A DNA stretch of 64,000 bases from Flavobacteriales bacterium (GTDB lineage Bacteria > Bacteroidota > Bacteroidia > Flavobacteriales_C > GCA-002722245): assembly GCA_002722245.1 (NCBI GenBank), contig PBLA01000019.1, forward strand, positions 1-64,000. The letters run 5' to 3'. Under the pieces are notes generated by a model, which saw only the letters and a list, made by a program, of their open reading frames with translations, had not been told where the DNA came from and made no database searches. Within the stretch, counting starts at the first letter, position 1; every line of letters starts with the position of its first letter. The position numbers were made by a program, and so were the translations under genes. Shown piece after piece: positions 40,401 to 50,290 of the stretch.

Positions 40401-40662
40401 TTTCAGAGGATGTGGATGTTACACGCTCTATCCCGTTTACCCCTTCTAATCGATCTTCAATTTTTAAAACAATACCTTCCTCAATTTCTGCAGGAGATGC
40501 ACCAGGGTAAACTGCTCTTACCTGAATAAGGGTTGATTCTCGCTCTGGAAAAAATGTGGTTCTGAGCGATTTCATCCCTACCCACCCCATCCAAATGAGT
40601 AAAATCATCAAAATGTTTCCTGCAATTGGGTATTTAATAAAATAGGATATTAGTTTTCTCAT
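37477..40662 (-). CDS. Efflux RND transporter permease
   Basis: 1061 aa AcrB-type protein; GILVDDGIVIAENIY, GIMVNDALVL motifs. Confidence 0.95.
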   Translation of the reverse strand: MRKLISYFIKYPIAGNILMILLIWMGWVGMKSLRTTFFPERESTLIQVRAVYPGASPAEIEEGIVLKIEDRLEGVNGIERVTSTSSENLGMVNVEVNSKYSTDVVIQDVKNAVDGINSFPSGMEPVSVAKREPPQHAISIALSGDLSVKELKHIARGWEIILQEDELISQVDILGFPDEEIEIKVNEHLLKKFAISIQDVAMAVKRDNIEVTGGELLTPQENILIRAKNKKYTGEAFENVVIKAMPNGNIVRLKDVAEIKDGWVDKPAERYVNGVPSVLVKISYTLNEDLKSIVERVKELLQDFEQSHPKIKTEITRDSSKILVERINLLVNNGILGFFLVFLFLSMFLHPRLAIWVAMAIPVAFGGMFILANGAGVSINVISLFGMIIVIGILVDDGIVIAENIYQHWERGKTPVQAAIDGTLEVLPAVFSAILTTVIAFSVFFVIDGIMGDFFVDMGFVVVATLVVSLVEGALILPAHVAHSKALTSKGKQGKMVKLISWFTRVLDAAKTKIYMPIINFSLRNTMFVIVSSLGFLILAVSMLPFKHQKFSFFPPIYADNFRITLEMAAGTNEAITEQYIDKVYKAVWAYNDSLEHATGEGVVETVEKTLGVGTHQAMLSVNLTRSEVRSITSSQISSAILKKVGQIPNADKLTAKDGGPFGRPISVALYSNDNAILDEFKMKVMAGMKDMGSLKNIESSDQKGMLELNIKLKDKAYSLGMSYQEIIAEVRNGFYGYEVQRLQRGLDEVKVWVRYDKSNRNSIGDLENKTLRIRGRDYLAKDLVTFEQTRGVVKYEHLDGKRMVKVEADLLDVEGSSSSDLLRFVNDSIVGPLLLEYPDVRKSVEGQAREMAKVGKSVGERGWIFLLFMFITVTMTFRSFTQAFAVFLTSLFGFAGVIWGHFIHGYQMSLFSIFGMIALIGIMVNDALVLISALNINIKKGMEYVPALKKAAISRFRPILLTSITTIAGLAPLIFEKSMQAQFLIPMAIAIAYGLIMATFLTLVFLPSVLLVLNQINKVLSWLVTGKVYRKDKEVEPAFKELKYERMIDDSNSDVSKNKF

Positions 40663-40718
40663 CTCATCCGTATACTGGCGCGTTCATTTTAAAACAGTTC
40701 AAGACTCATTCGTTGAGT

Positions 40719-41822
40719 CTAATTGGACATTGAAACCTTCATGCCTTCATAAAGTCCTTTCATATTATCGGCTATATATTGATCACCGTTTGCCAAACCT
40801 GTCACGATTGCTTTGGCTTGGTTGATGTACAGCACATTAATTTTCTTATGCGTTACAACCTGATTTTCAACGATATAAACACCTCCATTCTTAATTAACT
40901 TTCTGTTTATTTGAGTAGCATTTTTAAAGGTAGCACCACTAGCAACTCCGTGGAGAAACATTCCCTCCTTCAACGATCTGCCTTGAGCCTTGATGAATAT
41001 CTTAACCATTTGAGAAGAAGGATCTAGTGAGGAATTAATTCGACTTACAACTCCTTGCCAAGACATATTCAAATCATCTGAATGTAAATTAACCTTACTG
41101 CCTTTTTGAATAAATTGTAAATCACTTAAACTAATTTCCGTTTCCAGTTCAAAAGATGCTGGATTTATAAATTCTCCAATCTTTTGTCCTGGTCGAACTA
41201 ATGTGCCTTTTTTGAGGGTTGTGTTCGTTAGCACTCCGTTAAAAGGAGCATAAATACAAAACTTTGAGAGTTTATCCTCTTGTCCCTGTATGGAATAAAA
41301 GGTATTCAATATGCCTTTCCCTGCCATAAAACGCTTTAATTTCTCATTTTTAAACTCAGGTAACTCAGGCAATTGATCATGCACATCAATCGTGTTTAAA
41401 AAGCCTTCCCAATCTTTTGCTTCACTGGGATAATCCATTTTTAAATCACCCATCACGCCAGCAACTTGTGTCATTAACTGCGATTTCACTGCTTTAAGAT
41501 TGTTGCTAAATTCTGTCGCGTTTAATTGAACCAAGACACTTCCTTTAGAAAAGGTATTCCCCTGTTTGAAATTATCCGTTAATAATACACCTCCAACTTC
41601 TGTAAAAACATCAATTTTGTCCTCAGCCGATAATTTACCTGAAAATCTCACTTCAGCCTTATGATCACCCAATTCAACCGTTGACACTTTCACAAGCCGA
41701 TGACTCTCTATAACCTCAGTGCGCTCTTCAATCGGTTTTAATTTCCATGAGATAAACACACCCAGAGCAGAGATAAAAATGGACAATAGAATCAGAATTA
41801 TTTTTCTACTTTGATTATTCAT
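40719..41822 (-). CDS. Efflux RND periplasmic adaptor subunit
   Basis: MFP/HlyD architecture, YAPFNGVLTNTTLKKGTLVRPGQKIGEF; upstream of the RND gene. Confidence 0.92.
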   Translation of the reverse strand: MNNQSRKIILILLSIFISALGVFISWKLKPIEERTEVIESHRLVKVSTVELGDHKAEVRFSGKLSAEDKIDVFTEVGGVLLTDNFKQGNTFSKGSVLVQLNATEFSNNLKAVKSQLMTQVAGVMGDLKMDYPSEAKDWEGFLNTIDVHDQLPELPEFKNEKLKRFMAGKGILNTFYSIQGQEDKLSKFCIYAPFNGVLTNTTLKKGTLVRPGQKIGEFINPASFELETEISLSDLQFIQKGSKVNLHSDDLNMSWQGVVSRINSSLDPSSQMVKIFIKAQGRSLKEGMFLHGVASGATFKNATQINRKLIKNGGVYIVENQVVTHKKINVLYINQAKAIVTGLANGDQYIADNMKGLYEGMKVSMSN

Positions 41823-42136
41823 ACGTATGTTTTTAATATCCCCAATAATTCAATGTTTAAGGGGCATAATTTAAACCTTTTGGGATTTCAAATTACGAAA
41901 ATTTCCTTCAAAAATTACAGTGAAAAACCATCGGATTATTTACCGAAAATAAAGATTCTTTGGCTAGCATTTAAATTTTAATTCAATGAAATGATGAAAG
42001 GCTTTAATGAATTGATGAGTGGGTAAAAAAGGTCATAAAATCATGGATTTACATTCTGGTTTGAGCAAATGGATAGAAACTAATTCAGATAATGAAAAGC
42101 AACAGGTTTGATTGACATGTTCAACTCAAAGTGATT

Positions 42137-43447
42137 TCAACTCCCCAAAAGTTCTTTTCTTAATTTATCTAATTCATTTTGACGACGTTTTTCGCGTTCC
42201 TCTGCTTCTTCTAACTCTCTTTTTTTAAGTTCTTCCAGTAATTGTTCTGCTTTTCGAGCTTCCTCTTCTGCTTTTTTCAATTCTTCTTCAAACCTAGCGA
42301 CCATTTGGGCTTCCTCTTTAAGTCGTCGTTCTTCTGCCAGTCGTTGTTCCTCTTCTTTTCGTTTGCGCTCAGCCTCTTTTCGTTCAGCCTCCTTTCTTTT
42401 GCGCTCTTCCTCTGCTTTTTTCTTTGCTTCGAATTCTGCTCTTCTCTTTTCCTCCTCTGCTCTTTGCTTTGCTTTGAACGCATCGATTTCCTTTCGTCTT
42501 TTTTGCTCTTCTACTAATTTTTTAAGCTCCTCTTTGAATCGTTCCTCTTCTGATTTTCGACGCTCCTTTGTTTCTTTTTGAAAGTTCTCTAATGCCTTGT
42601 TGGCTTCATCTTGTTTTTTAAGCACCTGATCTAGCTTATTGGTTAACTCTTCATTTTTTGTTTGTAAGTTATCCTTGTGTGTTTCCTCTGCAATTTTCGC
42701 ATTAATCTTTTCTAATTCTTTCTTCTTTCGAGCTAAAAATTCTTCTTCTGTTTCTTTTTTAGAATCATCTAATTGTTTTTGATTCAATTCTTCTTGAATT
42801 TTGATTTTTGTATCATAATAGGCTTTTAATTTCTTTTCTCGTTCTAAAGCTGCCTTTTCCATTTCGGTCATGTTTGCCTCAATAACCTTCACTTGGTCTT
42901 GATAGGCTTTTTCATTTTCTTTCGCTTTTTTCTCTTGCTCAGCCATCTTTCGATTGTGCGCATCTTCCAATGCTTTTAATTTGGCTTCTTGAACTGCCTT
43001 TCGCTTTGCTTTAAGAGCTTCTCGCTTTGCCTCTGCTGCTTGAGCTCTTTCAAGCATTCTTTGCTGCTTGAGCTCTTCCGCATCATTTCGTTCTTTAATT
43101 CTTCGTGCTAATTCTTGTTGACGAAGTTTTTCTCGTGCAATTTCTCTTCGTTTTTTTTCTTGACGTTTTTTGTACTCTTCATTGAGTTTCGTCTCTCTTT
43201 TTAATTGCTTCTTTCGTGCTAATTCGGCTGCGTGCTTTTGTTTTAAAAACGATTTATACTCTGCTTCCTTTTGTTTAATTTCTTTTTCTTTCTCCTTGCG
43301 CTCTTGCTCATATTTCTTTTTAAGCGCTTTTGCAGCTTTTTTAACATCTGAAACATCAGAAGTTTGCGCAAAAGCGGTATTACAATTAAAGGCGATAAAA
43401 AATAGTAAAAGGGGGAACAAAAAATAATTCTTTATTAAAGCACTCAT
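42137..43447 (-). CDS. Secreted highly charged coiled-coil protein
   Basis: Signal peptide (...FNCNTAFAQ) then ~400 aa dominated by K/E/R/A coiled coil; start reassigned to MSALIKNYF. Confidence 0.75.
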   Translation of the reverse strand: MSALIKNYFLFPLLLFFIAFNCNTAFAQTSDVSDVKKAAKALKKKYEQERKEKEKEIKQKEAEYKSFLKQKHAAELARKKQLKRETKLNEEYKKRQEKKRREIAREKLRQQELARRIKERNDAEELKQQRMLERAQAAEAKREALKAKRKAVQEAKLKALEDAHNRKMAEQEKKAKENEKAYQDQVKVIEANMTEMEKAALEREKKLKAYYDTKIKIQEELNQKQLDDSKKETEEEFLARKKKELEKINAKIAEETHKDNLQTKNEELTNKLDQVLKKQDEANKALENFQKETKERRKSEEERFKEELKKLVEEQKRRKEIDAFKAKQRAEEEKRRAEFEAKKKAEEERKRKEAERKEAERKRKEEEQRLAEERRLKEEAQMVARFEEELKKAEEEARKAEQLLEELKKRELEEAEEREKRRQNELDKLRKELLGS

Positions 43448-43528
43448 CGTCAATAGCAAACATTTATAAGTTACACACAATTCAATCTTCCTACGCAAAA
43501 TTTTAGCTTTTGTTATTCGTTAGGCTAC

Positions 43529-44716
43529 ATGAAATGTTACCTTTATTGTCCAAACATTAAGCCAAAAGTAATCGCAAATATTCTTTTCATATCAAGTTGG
43601 TATCCAAATAAAGAAGATCCTACGCTAGGTATTTTTGTACAAAGACATGCAGAAGCAGCAGGAATATACAACCATGTTGCAGTATTGCATGTTCAAAGTG
43701 ATCAATCCATTTCAAAAGCCAACATTCAATACAGCGAAAATAAGACTTACAAGGAATTAATTGTGAATTACCCTAAGGTAAATTCTCAATTACCTCGTTG
43801 GGCAAACCTTACGAAAGTTAAACAGTATAAATTCCATTACAATTTAGGCCTTACTCTCCTTGCGGAGAAAGGATTTATTCCTGACTTAGTTCATTGTAAC
43901 ATCATGAACCCTGTTGGATTAATTGCCAAATACTGGAAAAGAAAACATCAACTGCCTTATGTGGTTACTGAGCATTGGACAGGCTACCTGGAAAGCGACG
44001 GCAGATATAAAAAGAGCACGCTTTTAAAACTCCTTATTCCCTCTATTGCTCGACGTTCAGAAATGATCCTTCCAGTAAGTGATGACCTTAAAAGAGCCCT
44101 TCAAAAAAATCGTATCGGTAAAAATTTCAACGTCGTTCGAAATGTTGTAGATACGGATCAGTTTTTTATTCAAGAAAAAACAAAAACAGGATTTCTAGTC
44201 GTTGCGGATTTAGAAAACAGTCAAAAAAATATTTCTGGTATTATTTACTCATTTCAAGAAGTACTTTACAACAACCCAAACCTTCAGCTTCATATTGCAG
44301 GAGGAGGAACTGATGAAGATCAACTTAAATCATTAGTGGAAGAACTTAACCTTTCTGAAAGCATTCATTTTCATGGCCGAATTAGCGCTGACGGCATAAA
44401 CGACCTTCTCGCTCAAAGTTATGCATCCGTGTTGTTTAGTAATTATGAAAACTTACCTTGTGTAATTGTTGAGTCTTTTGCAGCTGGCGTTCCATTTATT
44501 GCAACTGATGTGGGTGGAATTAGGGAAATTCTTCATGCTGAAAGAGGTATTCTTATTCCAGCAAGAAATCAAAGTGCGCTTGTTGATGCTATGCTTCAAA
44601 CAATACAAACATCATGGGATAAGAATACCATAAGAGCTTATGCTGTTAAACATTTCAGTAAAGCATCTATTGGAAAAGAATTCGACCATATTTATAAAAG
44701 TATCCTTGGAGAATAA
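43529..44716 (+). CDS. Glycosyltransferase family 4 protein
   Basis: ILFISSWYPNKEDPTLGIFVQRHA; ...NYENLPCVIVESFAAGVPFIATDVGGIREIL. Confidence 0.93.
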   Translation: MKCYLYCPNIKPKVIANILFISSWYPNKEDPTLGIFVQRHAEAAGIYNHVAVLHVQSDQSISKANIQYSENKTYKELIVNYPKVNSQLPRWANLTKVKQYKFHYNLGLTLLAEKGFIPDLVHCNIMNPVGLIAKYWKRKHQLPYVVTEHWTGYLESDGRYKKSTLLKLLIPSIARRSEMILPVSDDLKRALQKNRIGKNFNVVRNVVDTDQFFIQEKTKTGFLVVADLENSQKNISGIIYSFQEVLYNNPNLQLHIAGGGTDEDQLKSLVEELNLSESIHFHGRISADGINDLLAQSYASVLFSNYENLPCVIVESFAAGVPFIATDVGGIREILHAERGILIPARNQSALVDAMLQTIQTSWDKNTIRAYAVKHFSKASIGKEFDHIYKSILGE

Positions 44717-45980
44717 ATCAACCATCCATATAATTTTAAAGTCACTCCTTGGTACGGCAGGTATTTTTGTCGTAGGCATGTTCTTTAGTTTCACCTTTAA
44801 CTGGGCAATTACCAAATATATGGATCAAGATGAAGTTGGATTGTTTCAATACTACATTTCCATAATTACTTTTGCTATGGTTATTATTCCACTTGGCTAC
44901 CAATCACTTGCTCAACGCGAGGCATTATCTTTGGGTAGAAATGGAATTTCAAAATTGAGTAAACAAGCTTTGCTTGCTGTGTTTTTTAGTTCAGTTTTAT
45001 TTGGAGGACTATGGTATTGGGGACTCACAAAACATAACCTCGTAAAAGACCTTACTGATTTTTCAGGATTGAAAATCGCATTAATGATCATTCCAGTTTA
45101 CGCGTTAAATGTATTCTTCAGAGCTATATTGCAGAGCCAAAACAAAATTTTCAGTTCTGTGCTGCCCGATGTTTTAATTCGACCTATTATTCTTTTAGGA
45201 TGTACAATGATTCTCCCTCTTTTTGCAGTGGATATATCGGGTAATCTTTTACTTTGGATTTTACTTTTCATTCTTGTTGGCGCATTGATATTTTCAATTG
45301 CGAGAGTGTATCAGCATACCGAAGTGAAAGAATTACCTCAAAAAACAAATTGGTTAAAACAAGCTTTACTTCTCCTCCCCATAGGACTTTTAACAACTGT
45401 AAATGAGCGAATTGATGTTGTGATGGTTTCTAAAATATTAGGTAAAATAGATAATGCTGTGTATGGAATAGCATTTAAATTTGCCCTTTTTAGTGGTTTT
45501 GGATTGGTTATTCTAAATCAGGTTCTTGTGCCTCATTATGCAAAATATTTCAGTTCGGAAGAAAATTCAAAAAAACTTCGAGAGAAAATTAAACCGAATG
45601 TCCGATTATCTTTCGCATTAAGCTCTTTTGTTGTACTATTATTAATCGTAATTGGGCAAATGCTCTTAAGTTGGTTTGGCAAAGGAGGGGAAGACTATAC
45701 CGTTGGTTACTCAAGTATGATCATTTTAGCTTTCGGACAGCTGTTTAATGTAGCATTAGGTTCAACAGGATATATTTTAATTATGGCTAAAAAAGAATCA
45801 TTAGTTATGCTGAGTATTGTTGCGGGTATCATTGTTAATATTCTCTTAAACTATTTACTACTTCCAACTCTTGGAATTACTGGCGCAGCAATTTCAACAA
45901 GCGCAAGCATAGTTGTTTGGAATTTAATGATGCTTATTTTTGTAAAACGAACAACAGGAATTAATCCAACAATTTTTTGA
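44706..45980 (+). CDS. Polysaccharide flippase family protein (MATE/Wzx-like)
   Basis: Multi-TM; the ORF track start at 44640 overlaps the GT by 77 nt, and a TTG start at 44706 (LENKSTIHIILKSLLG) gives an 11-nt overlap. Confidence 0.85.
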   Translation: MENKSTIHIILKSLLGTAGIFVVGMFFSFTFNWAITKYMDQDEVGLFQYYISIITFAMVIIPLGYQSLAQREALSLGRNGISKLSKQALLAVFFSSVLFGGLWYWGLTKHNLVKDLTDFSGLKIALMIIPVYALNVFFRAILQSQNKIFSSVLPDVLIRPIILLGCTMILPLFAVDISGNLLLWILLFILVGALIFSIARVYQHTEVKELPQKTNWLKQALLLLPIGLLTTVNERIDVVMVSKILGKIDNAVYGIAFKFALFSGFGLVILNQVLVPHYAKYFSSEENSKKLREKIKPNVRLSFALSSFVVLLLIVIGQMLLSWFGKGGEDYTVGYSSMIILAFGQLFNVALGSTGYILIMAKKESLVMLSIVAGIIVNILLNYLLLPTLGITGAAISTSASIVVWNLMMLIFVKRTTGINPTIF

Positions 45981-46870
45981 TGATTAAATCTCTTCCACAT
46001 TTTCTTATTATTGGTGCCCCAAAATGCGGAACTACCGCGTTACATAATTATTTATCTCAACATCCCGAGATAAATATGTCGCCTAAAGAAATTCATTATT
46101 TCGGAAAAGATCTTGGATATAAAGTAGACCGACCCACTTTGGAAGAATACCAATCCCATTTTAAAAATACCGGGATCAACGGCGACGGATCGGTATGGTA
46201 TTTGTATTCAGACACTATTTATCAAGAGTTGAAAGATTTAGGTATATCTCCTAAAATTATTGTTCTGCTTCGAAATCCTGTGGAAGTAGCATACTCATTA
46301 CACAGTCAAAATTTAGTTGATGCAAATGAAAGTGTTACCGTATTTGAAGAGGCCCTCTCGTTAGAGGAAAGTCGTAAAAATGGTAAAAACCTCCCTCCTA
46401 ATGTTGACCCGCCAAGAACGCTCTATTATCGAGAAACAGCTGATTTCTTCCCTAGAATGCAGGTGCTATTTCAACATATTCCTTCAGAAAATATATTTGT
46501 GGGACTTCAAGAGCACATGCAAAAAGATACCGCTCAATTTCTTAAACAAGTAGAGCATTTTTTAAATCTCAATCATTTTAATGGGTATACGTTTAATTTA
46601 GTCAATGAAAATAGACAGATAAAAAACAAAAAGGTTCATCAATTAATAAAAAAGCCCAATTCATTGAATAGAATGTTGTTTAGAACCATCATTCCTTTCA
46701 AAAAAGTAAGAAGTTGGATGGTGCATGGTATTTATAAAAAAAACGTAACAACTTCTAAACGACCCGAACTTTCATTACAAACAAAGCGTGTGCTTCAACT
46801 CTATTTTAAGCCAAGTATTCAAGCACTAAACGAGATTATTACTCCAGATATTTCTCACTGGATAGATTAG
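45977..46870 (+). CDS. Sulfotransferase domain-containing protein
   Basis: HFLIIGAPKCGTTALHNYLSQHPEI 5'-PSB loop; KIIVLLRNPVEVAYSLH 3'-PB motif. Confidence 0.93.
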   Translation: MMIKSLPHFLIIGAPKCGTTALHNYLSQHPEINMSPKEIHYFGKDLGYKVDRPTLEEYQSHFKNTGINGDGSVWYLYSDTIYQELKDLGISPKIIVLLRNPVEVAYSLHSQNLVDANESVTVFEEALSLEESRKNGKNLPPNVDPPRTLYYRETADFFPRMQVLFQHIPSENIFVGLQEHMQKDTAQFLKQVEHFLNLNHFNGYTFNLVNENRQIKNKKVHQLIKKPNSLNRMLFRTIIPFKKVRSWMVHGIYKKNVTTSKRPELSLQTKRVLQLYFKPSIQALNEIITPDISHWID

Positions 46871-46913
46871 TGTGTTGATTTAAATATGAAATGGGAAAAC
46901 TCAGAAAAAAAAC

Positions 46914-46960
46914 CAAATTAGGAGTAGGAAAACTGACCTCTCAACTCCTATCCTAATTTG
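46914..46960 (+). terminator. Large stem-loop after the sulfotransferase gene
   Basis: AAATTAGGAgTAGGA ... TCCTATCCTAATTT, one bulge. Confidence 0.55.
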
Positions 46961-47164
46961 ATTGGGTTATTTGGGTATGCAATATAGCCGAAGGTTAACC
47001 GGCTATTTTGTAAATATCAATGTTTTCTCTAATTTTTAAAAGATAAGCACCCAGCATAAACACATTTCTAACCACAAATAAAAACACATAAAATATTGAA
47101 AATGTGATCGATAAGAATAAAAAAAACACATTTCAAAAAATATTAAACAAACAGAAAAAGAGTA

Positions 47165-48679
47165 TTACAATTGATCCAACCACTGTAAAAACTTTCGCTC
47201 TTCCGGTAAATCAATAAAATTATCTTTATTAAATTGTTTGTGAACAGCTTCTTTCAAAGGTTTCTTGGAGAGCACATCAAGATACACTTTCAACCACCCC
47301 TCCTTTCCATTATAGGTTACACCTTTAAGTTTTTGATCATCATAAATTGCAAAAAAAGCATCAAATAAGAGCTTTTGATCAGGAGTAAAAACAATTGCCT
47401 CTATCCTTTCTTTACGCTTTATGGTTTCTACATTTTTGTCAAACACATCTTGTTTACCCATTAAATGATAAACCATTAATAAATGTAATTCACTGTCCAC
47501 AAAATAACTTGAATTCTTTTTATCTAACGATAATGATTGATAGTCAATCAAATGGAGTAAAGCATGTTTAAAGTCTCCTGATAAAATTAAGAGTTGAGCG
47601 AAAAGTAAGTAAACACGAGAAACCAAAAGATTATTTCTTCGAAATTCTTTCTTGGAAACTGTTTTGAACTCTTCTAGTAGTTGATTAATAACTGGCTTGT
47701 CCAAATACCAATATTGCAAATAAATATTGGTCCGAAAATAAATATCATAATACTTTTCAGTGAGTACACCATCGGTATTTTTTTCAATCAAAGGCAAGTA
47801 ATACCTTTTCATGTAGCCTAAGTAACTTTTTACAACATCAATAGCAACTTTCGCAATTAAAAAAGTAAACAGGTTACTAAAAACAAGCAGTTGAGACAAA
47901 TAATTCTTTTTAAAGACCTCTGCTGTTACCAAAAGTTTAAGTTGACGTTTTCGAACATTGTGATGCTCTTCCATATCAACTTGGATAATGGCTCCCATAG
48001 CTTGAATTTCAAAACTACTCATCTTTGCTTTAGAGGATTTCAATGCGTCTACATCAGCAATTAAGCTTGATGAGGTTAGTTTTAGAAGCAACTCTTTGGT
48101 TTCCTCTTTCCGCTCATAAAAAAAGTACTGATAATACAATGTTACGGCTTGACGATATTTACTATCTATTGTATTCACCTCATTTTCTCGTACCGTAACT
48201 TCTTCTAGCGCATGTTCAACTTCCTCGGTAAAGGTTTGAGTGAGCTCTCCTTTCAAATGACATAGGTCCCAGCTTTTTAACAGGGCCTCTTTTTCATAAA
48301 AAAAATACTCTAGGGTTTGAGCATGCTTTAAAAGTTTCGCGTTAAGTTTCCCAGCCTCAAACAACATTGACTTTTCCTGAAGGTTTTTTACATCTTTCAG
48401 CATATCTGCCAAATAACCTTCGTGATCAGATGGTGCATTATAAGACCTTAAATGCTTTAGAATAATTAAATAAAGGTTACGAAGAGAATTCTTTAAGACT
48501 TTTGATGAGGTTTCCTTATACTTTTCCTGAAGGGCATCAAAATCATACTCATTATAATCTTGAATTGTTTGAAAGTAATTATGCAGTAAACTATTATTCC
48601 TACTCGATTGTAACTTTAGGTTAACATACCTTTTTTCTGTGGGATGAAGTGACTTTATAAGTTTAAATAAACTCTTCAT
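47165..48679 (-). CDS. Hypothetical protein
   Basis: 504 aa intact ORF, helical-rich; family not recognised. Confidence 0.75.
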   Translation of the reverse strand: MKSLFKLIKSLHPTEKRYVNLKLQSSRNNSLLHNYFQTIQDYNEYDFDALQEKYKETSSKVLKNSLRNLYLIILKHLRSYNAPSDHEGYLADMLKDVKNLQEKSMLFEAGKLNAKLLKHAQTLEYFFYEKEALLKSWDLCHLKGELTQTFTEEVEHALEEVTVRENEVNTIDSKYRQAVTLYYQYFFYERKEETKELLLKLTSSSLIADVDALKSSKAKMSSFEIQAMGAIIQVDMEEHHNVRKRQLKLLVTAEVFKKNYLSQLLVFSNLFTFLIAKVAIDVVKSYLGYMKRYYLPLIEKNTDGVLTEKYYDIYFRTNIYLQYWYLDKPVINQLLEEFKTVSKKEFRRNNLLVSRVYLLFAQLLILSGDFKHALLHLIDYQSLSLDKKNSSYFVDSELHLLMVYHLMGKQDVFDKNVETIKRKERIEAIVFTPDQKLLFDAFFAIYDDQKLKGVTYNGKEGWLKVYLDVLSKKPLKEAVHKQFNKDNFIDLPEERKFLQWLDQL

Positions 48680-48690
48680 ACACCCTAAAC

Positions 48691-49749
48691 CTATTTTTTA
48701 ATCAGAACTCCTTTAGTACGTTCATCAGAATTACTTAAAGCAACTTCGTATAAGTACACTCCAGCAGACAAATCAGAAACCTGAATAGAAGTGGTATTTA
48801 AACCATCAAAATACTGAATAACTTTTCCCTGCATGTTTAGTATTCGAAGGGCTTTGATGTGCCCTTTTCCTTCAACAGCTATCGTTACCTCATTGTCGGC
48901 AGGGTTTGGGAATACTTTTAACTTATCCTGAGCAATTTCCCTTGTACTATTTGAACCAATAACATGAACCGTAACTGTGTCCGGAATTATATTACCACTC
49001 GCGCTTAATTTAAGGTCATATACACCAACTTGATCAAATCGAATATTTGTAAATGTTAACCATCCTGTTCCATACATGCTCAACGAACCGTACAAATTTC
49101 CAGGGCCAGATATCTTATCCACATAGGCGTAATTTTGAAAAGTAGAATCAACAAAACCAGTTAAACGATCGTAAACACCAATTGTAATGGGAAAAATAGC
49201 ATCAACAGGAATAATACCTCCATTTCCTGATAACGGAAACACCGCGTCTCCGGCGGAAGAGTTACATCCTTTAGGTGCAAATGCACATAAATCAATTTTT
49301 TCAGGCACATTGAATAGAATTGTATCGGTTATAAAACCACTCACTGAAATTTCCACCTCATATTCTCCTGGTTCAGTGAACATCCAATCATTAAAGTATG
49401 CATGTCCCCAAATATTGTTAGATATTGTTCCTTTTAAAATGCCTGGCCCAGAGAGTAATTTAGCAAGGACAGTACCTGAGTAAGTAGAATCCAACAAACC
49501 ATTGGACGCATCTCCAATAGCAATCCAAAAAGGAGAGGATGTTCCTACGGAAACATACTCAAAAGTGGAATTCCCAAATGAATAAACAAGTTCTTTTCTT
49601 GCGTCCTCATTTGCACAACTAATTCCTTTTTGCTGACATGGATTAGGGTTATAAAATTGAGCAGTTGATGAAAAATAACCACAAACAACCAATACATACA
49701 GTATAATACAACTGAATGAATCAAAGGTTTTACGTGCTAAATTTTTCAT
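48691..49749 (-). CDS. T9SS type A sorting domain-containing protein
   Basis: C-terminal KVFPNPADNEVTIAVEGKG...GVYLYEVALSNSDERTKGVLIKK. Confidence 0.88.
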   Translation of the reverse strand: MKNLARKTFDSFSCIILYVLVVCGYFSSTAQFYNPNPCQQKGISCANEDARKELVYSFGNSTFEYVSVGTSSPFWIAIGDASNGLLDSTYSGTVLAKLLSGPGILKGTISNNIWGHAYFNDWMFTEPGEYEVEISVSGFITDTILFNVPEKIDLCAFAPKGCNSSAGDAVFPLSGNGGIIPVDAIFPITIGVYDRLTGFVDSTFQNYAYVDKISGPGNLYGSLSMYGTGWLTFTNIRFDQVGVYDLKLSASGNIIPDTVTVHVIGSNSTREIAQDKLKVFPNPADNEVTIAVEGKGHIKALRILNMQGKVIQYFDGLNTTSIQVSDLSAGVYLYEVALSNSDERTKGVLIKK

Positions 49750-50029
49750 GCAAAAAAAATTACAATATTAAGGGTTGCTATACCTACTATATTTAAATTC
49801 ATAAACATAGTTTCAAAAAAGGACAAATTTAAAACTAAAAGCTTTAAAAGCAATTAGTTAATACCTTTTTTTTCATGTTTTCTTACCATTTTATACACGA
49901 CGGAAATATAAAAAACAGCTTCTTTTTAAATTTTTCAAACTCAACGATCTACGAATTGTTCACTAGAATCCTTAAGAATTTATTTAAGAATACCTTAAAT
50001 GGTGTATTGTACTTTGCGAGCTAAAAAAA

Positions 50030-50037
50030 TAATTTTG
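50030..50037 (+). promoter_or_regulatory. Bacteroidota -7 promoter-like motif
   Basis: TAATTTTG (TAnnTTTG) immediately upstream of a small ORF at 50042. Confidence 0.4.
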
Positions 50038-50041
50038 CATC

Positions 50042-50179
50042 GTGAATAATTCCAGACCTAAAAATGAATTAGAAGCTTTGTTCCAAAACATGGAATGTGT
50101 GGTTTGTGCTAAAAAAAAGAAATGCTGTAAGAAATACAAAAAGAAATCAAAACCCTGTAAAAGCTGTCCTAAGTTCTAA
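50042..50179 (+). CDS. Cys/Lys-rich small protein (45 aa)
   Basis: GTG ORF below the track cutoff: VNNSRPKNELEALFQNMECVVCAKKKKCCKKYKKKSKPCKSCPKF; two CxxC and a CC. Confidence 0.5.
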   Translation: MNNSRPKNELEALFQNMECVVCAKKKKCCKKYKKKSKPCKSCPKF

Positions 50180-50290
50180 TTCCCTTTCTAAAAATTAGTT
50201 GATTTCCAATTGATTTAATCTTCCTTTAACACGTGATTTAAATCACCTTTATAGTTGAATTTTTGCTAGTGATCACATTATAGAAAATAG

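Noticed and set aside
42242-42581. Plus-strand F/S-rich ORFs (42242-42517, 42363-42581) within the coiled-coil gene
   Set aside because: Antisense by-products of K/E/R-rich codons; no start context or recognisable family.
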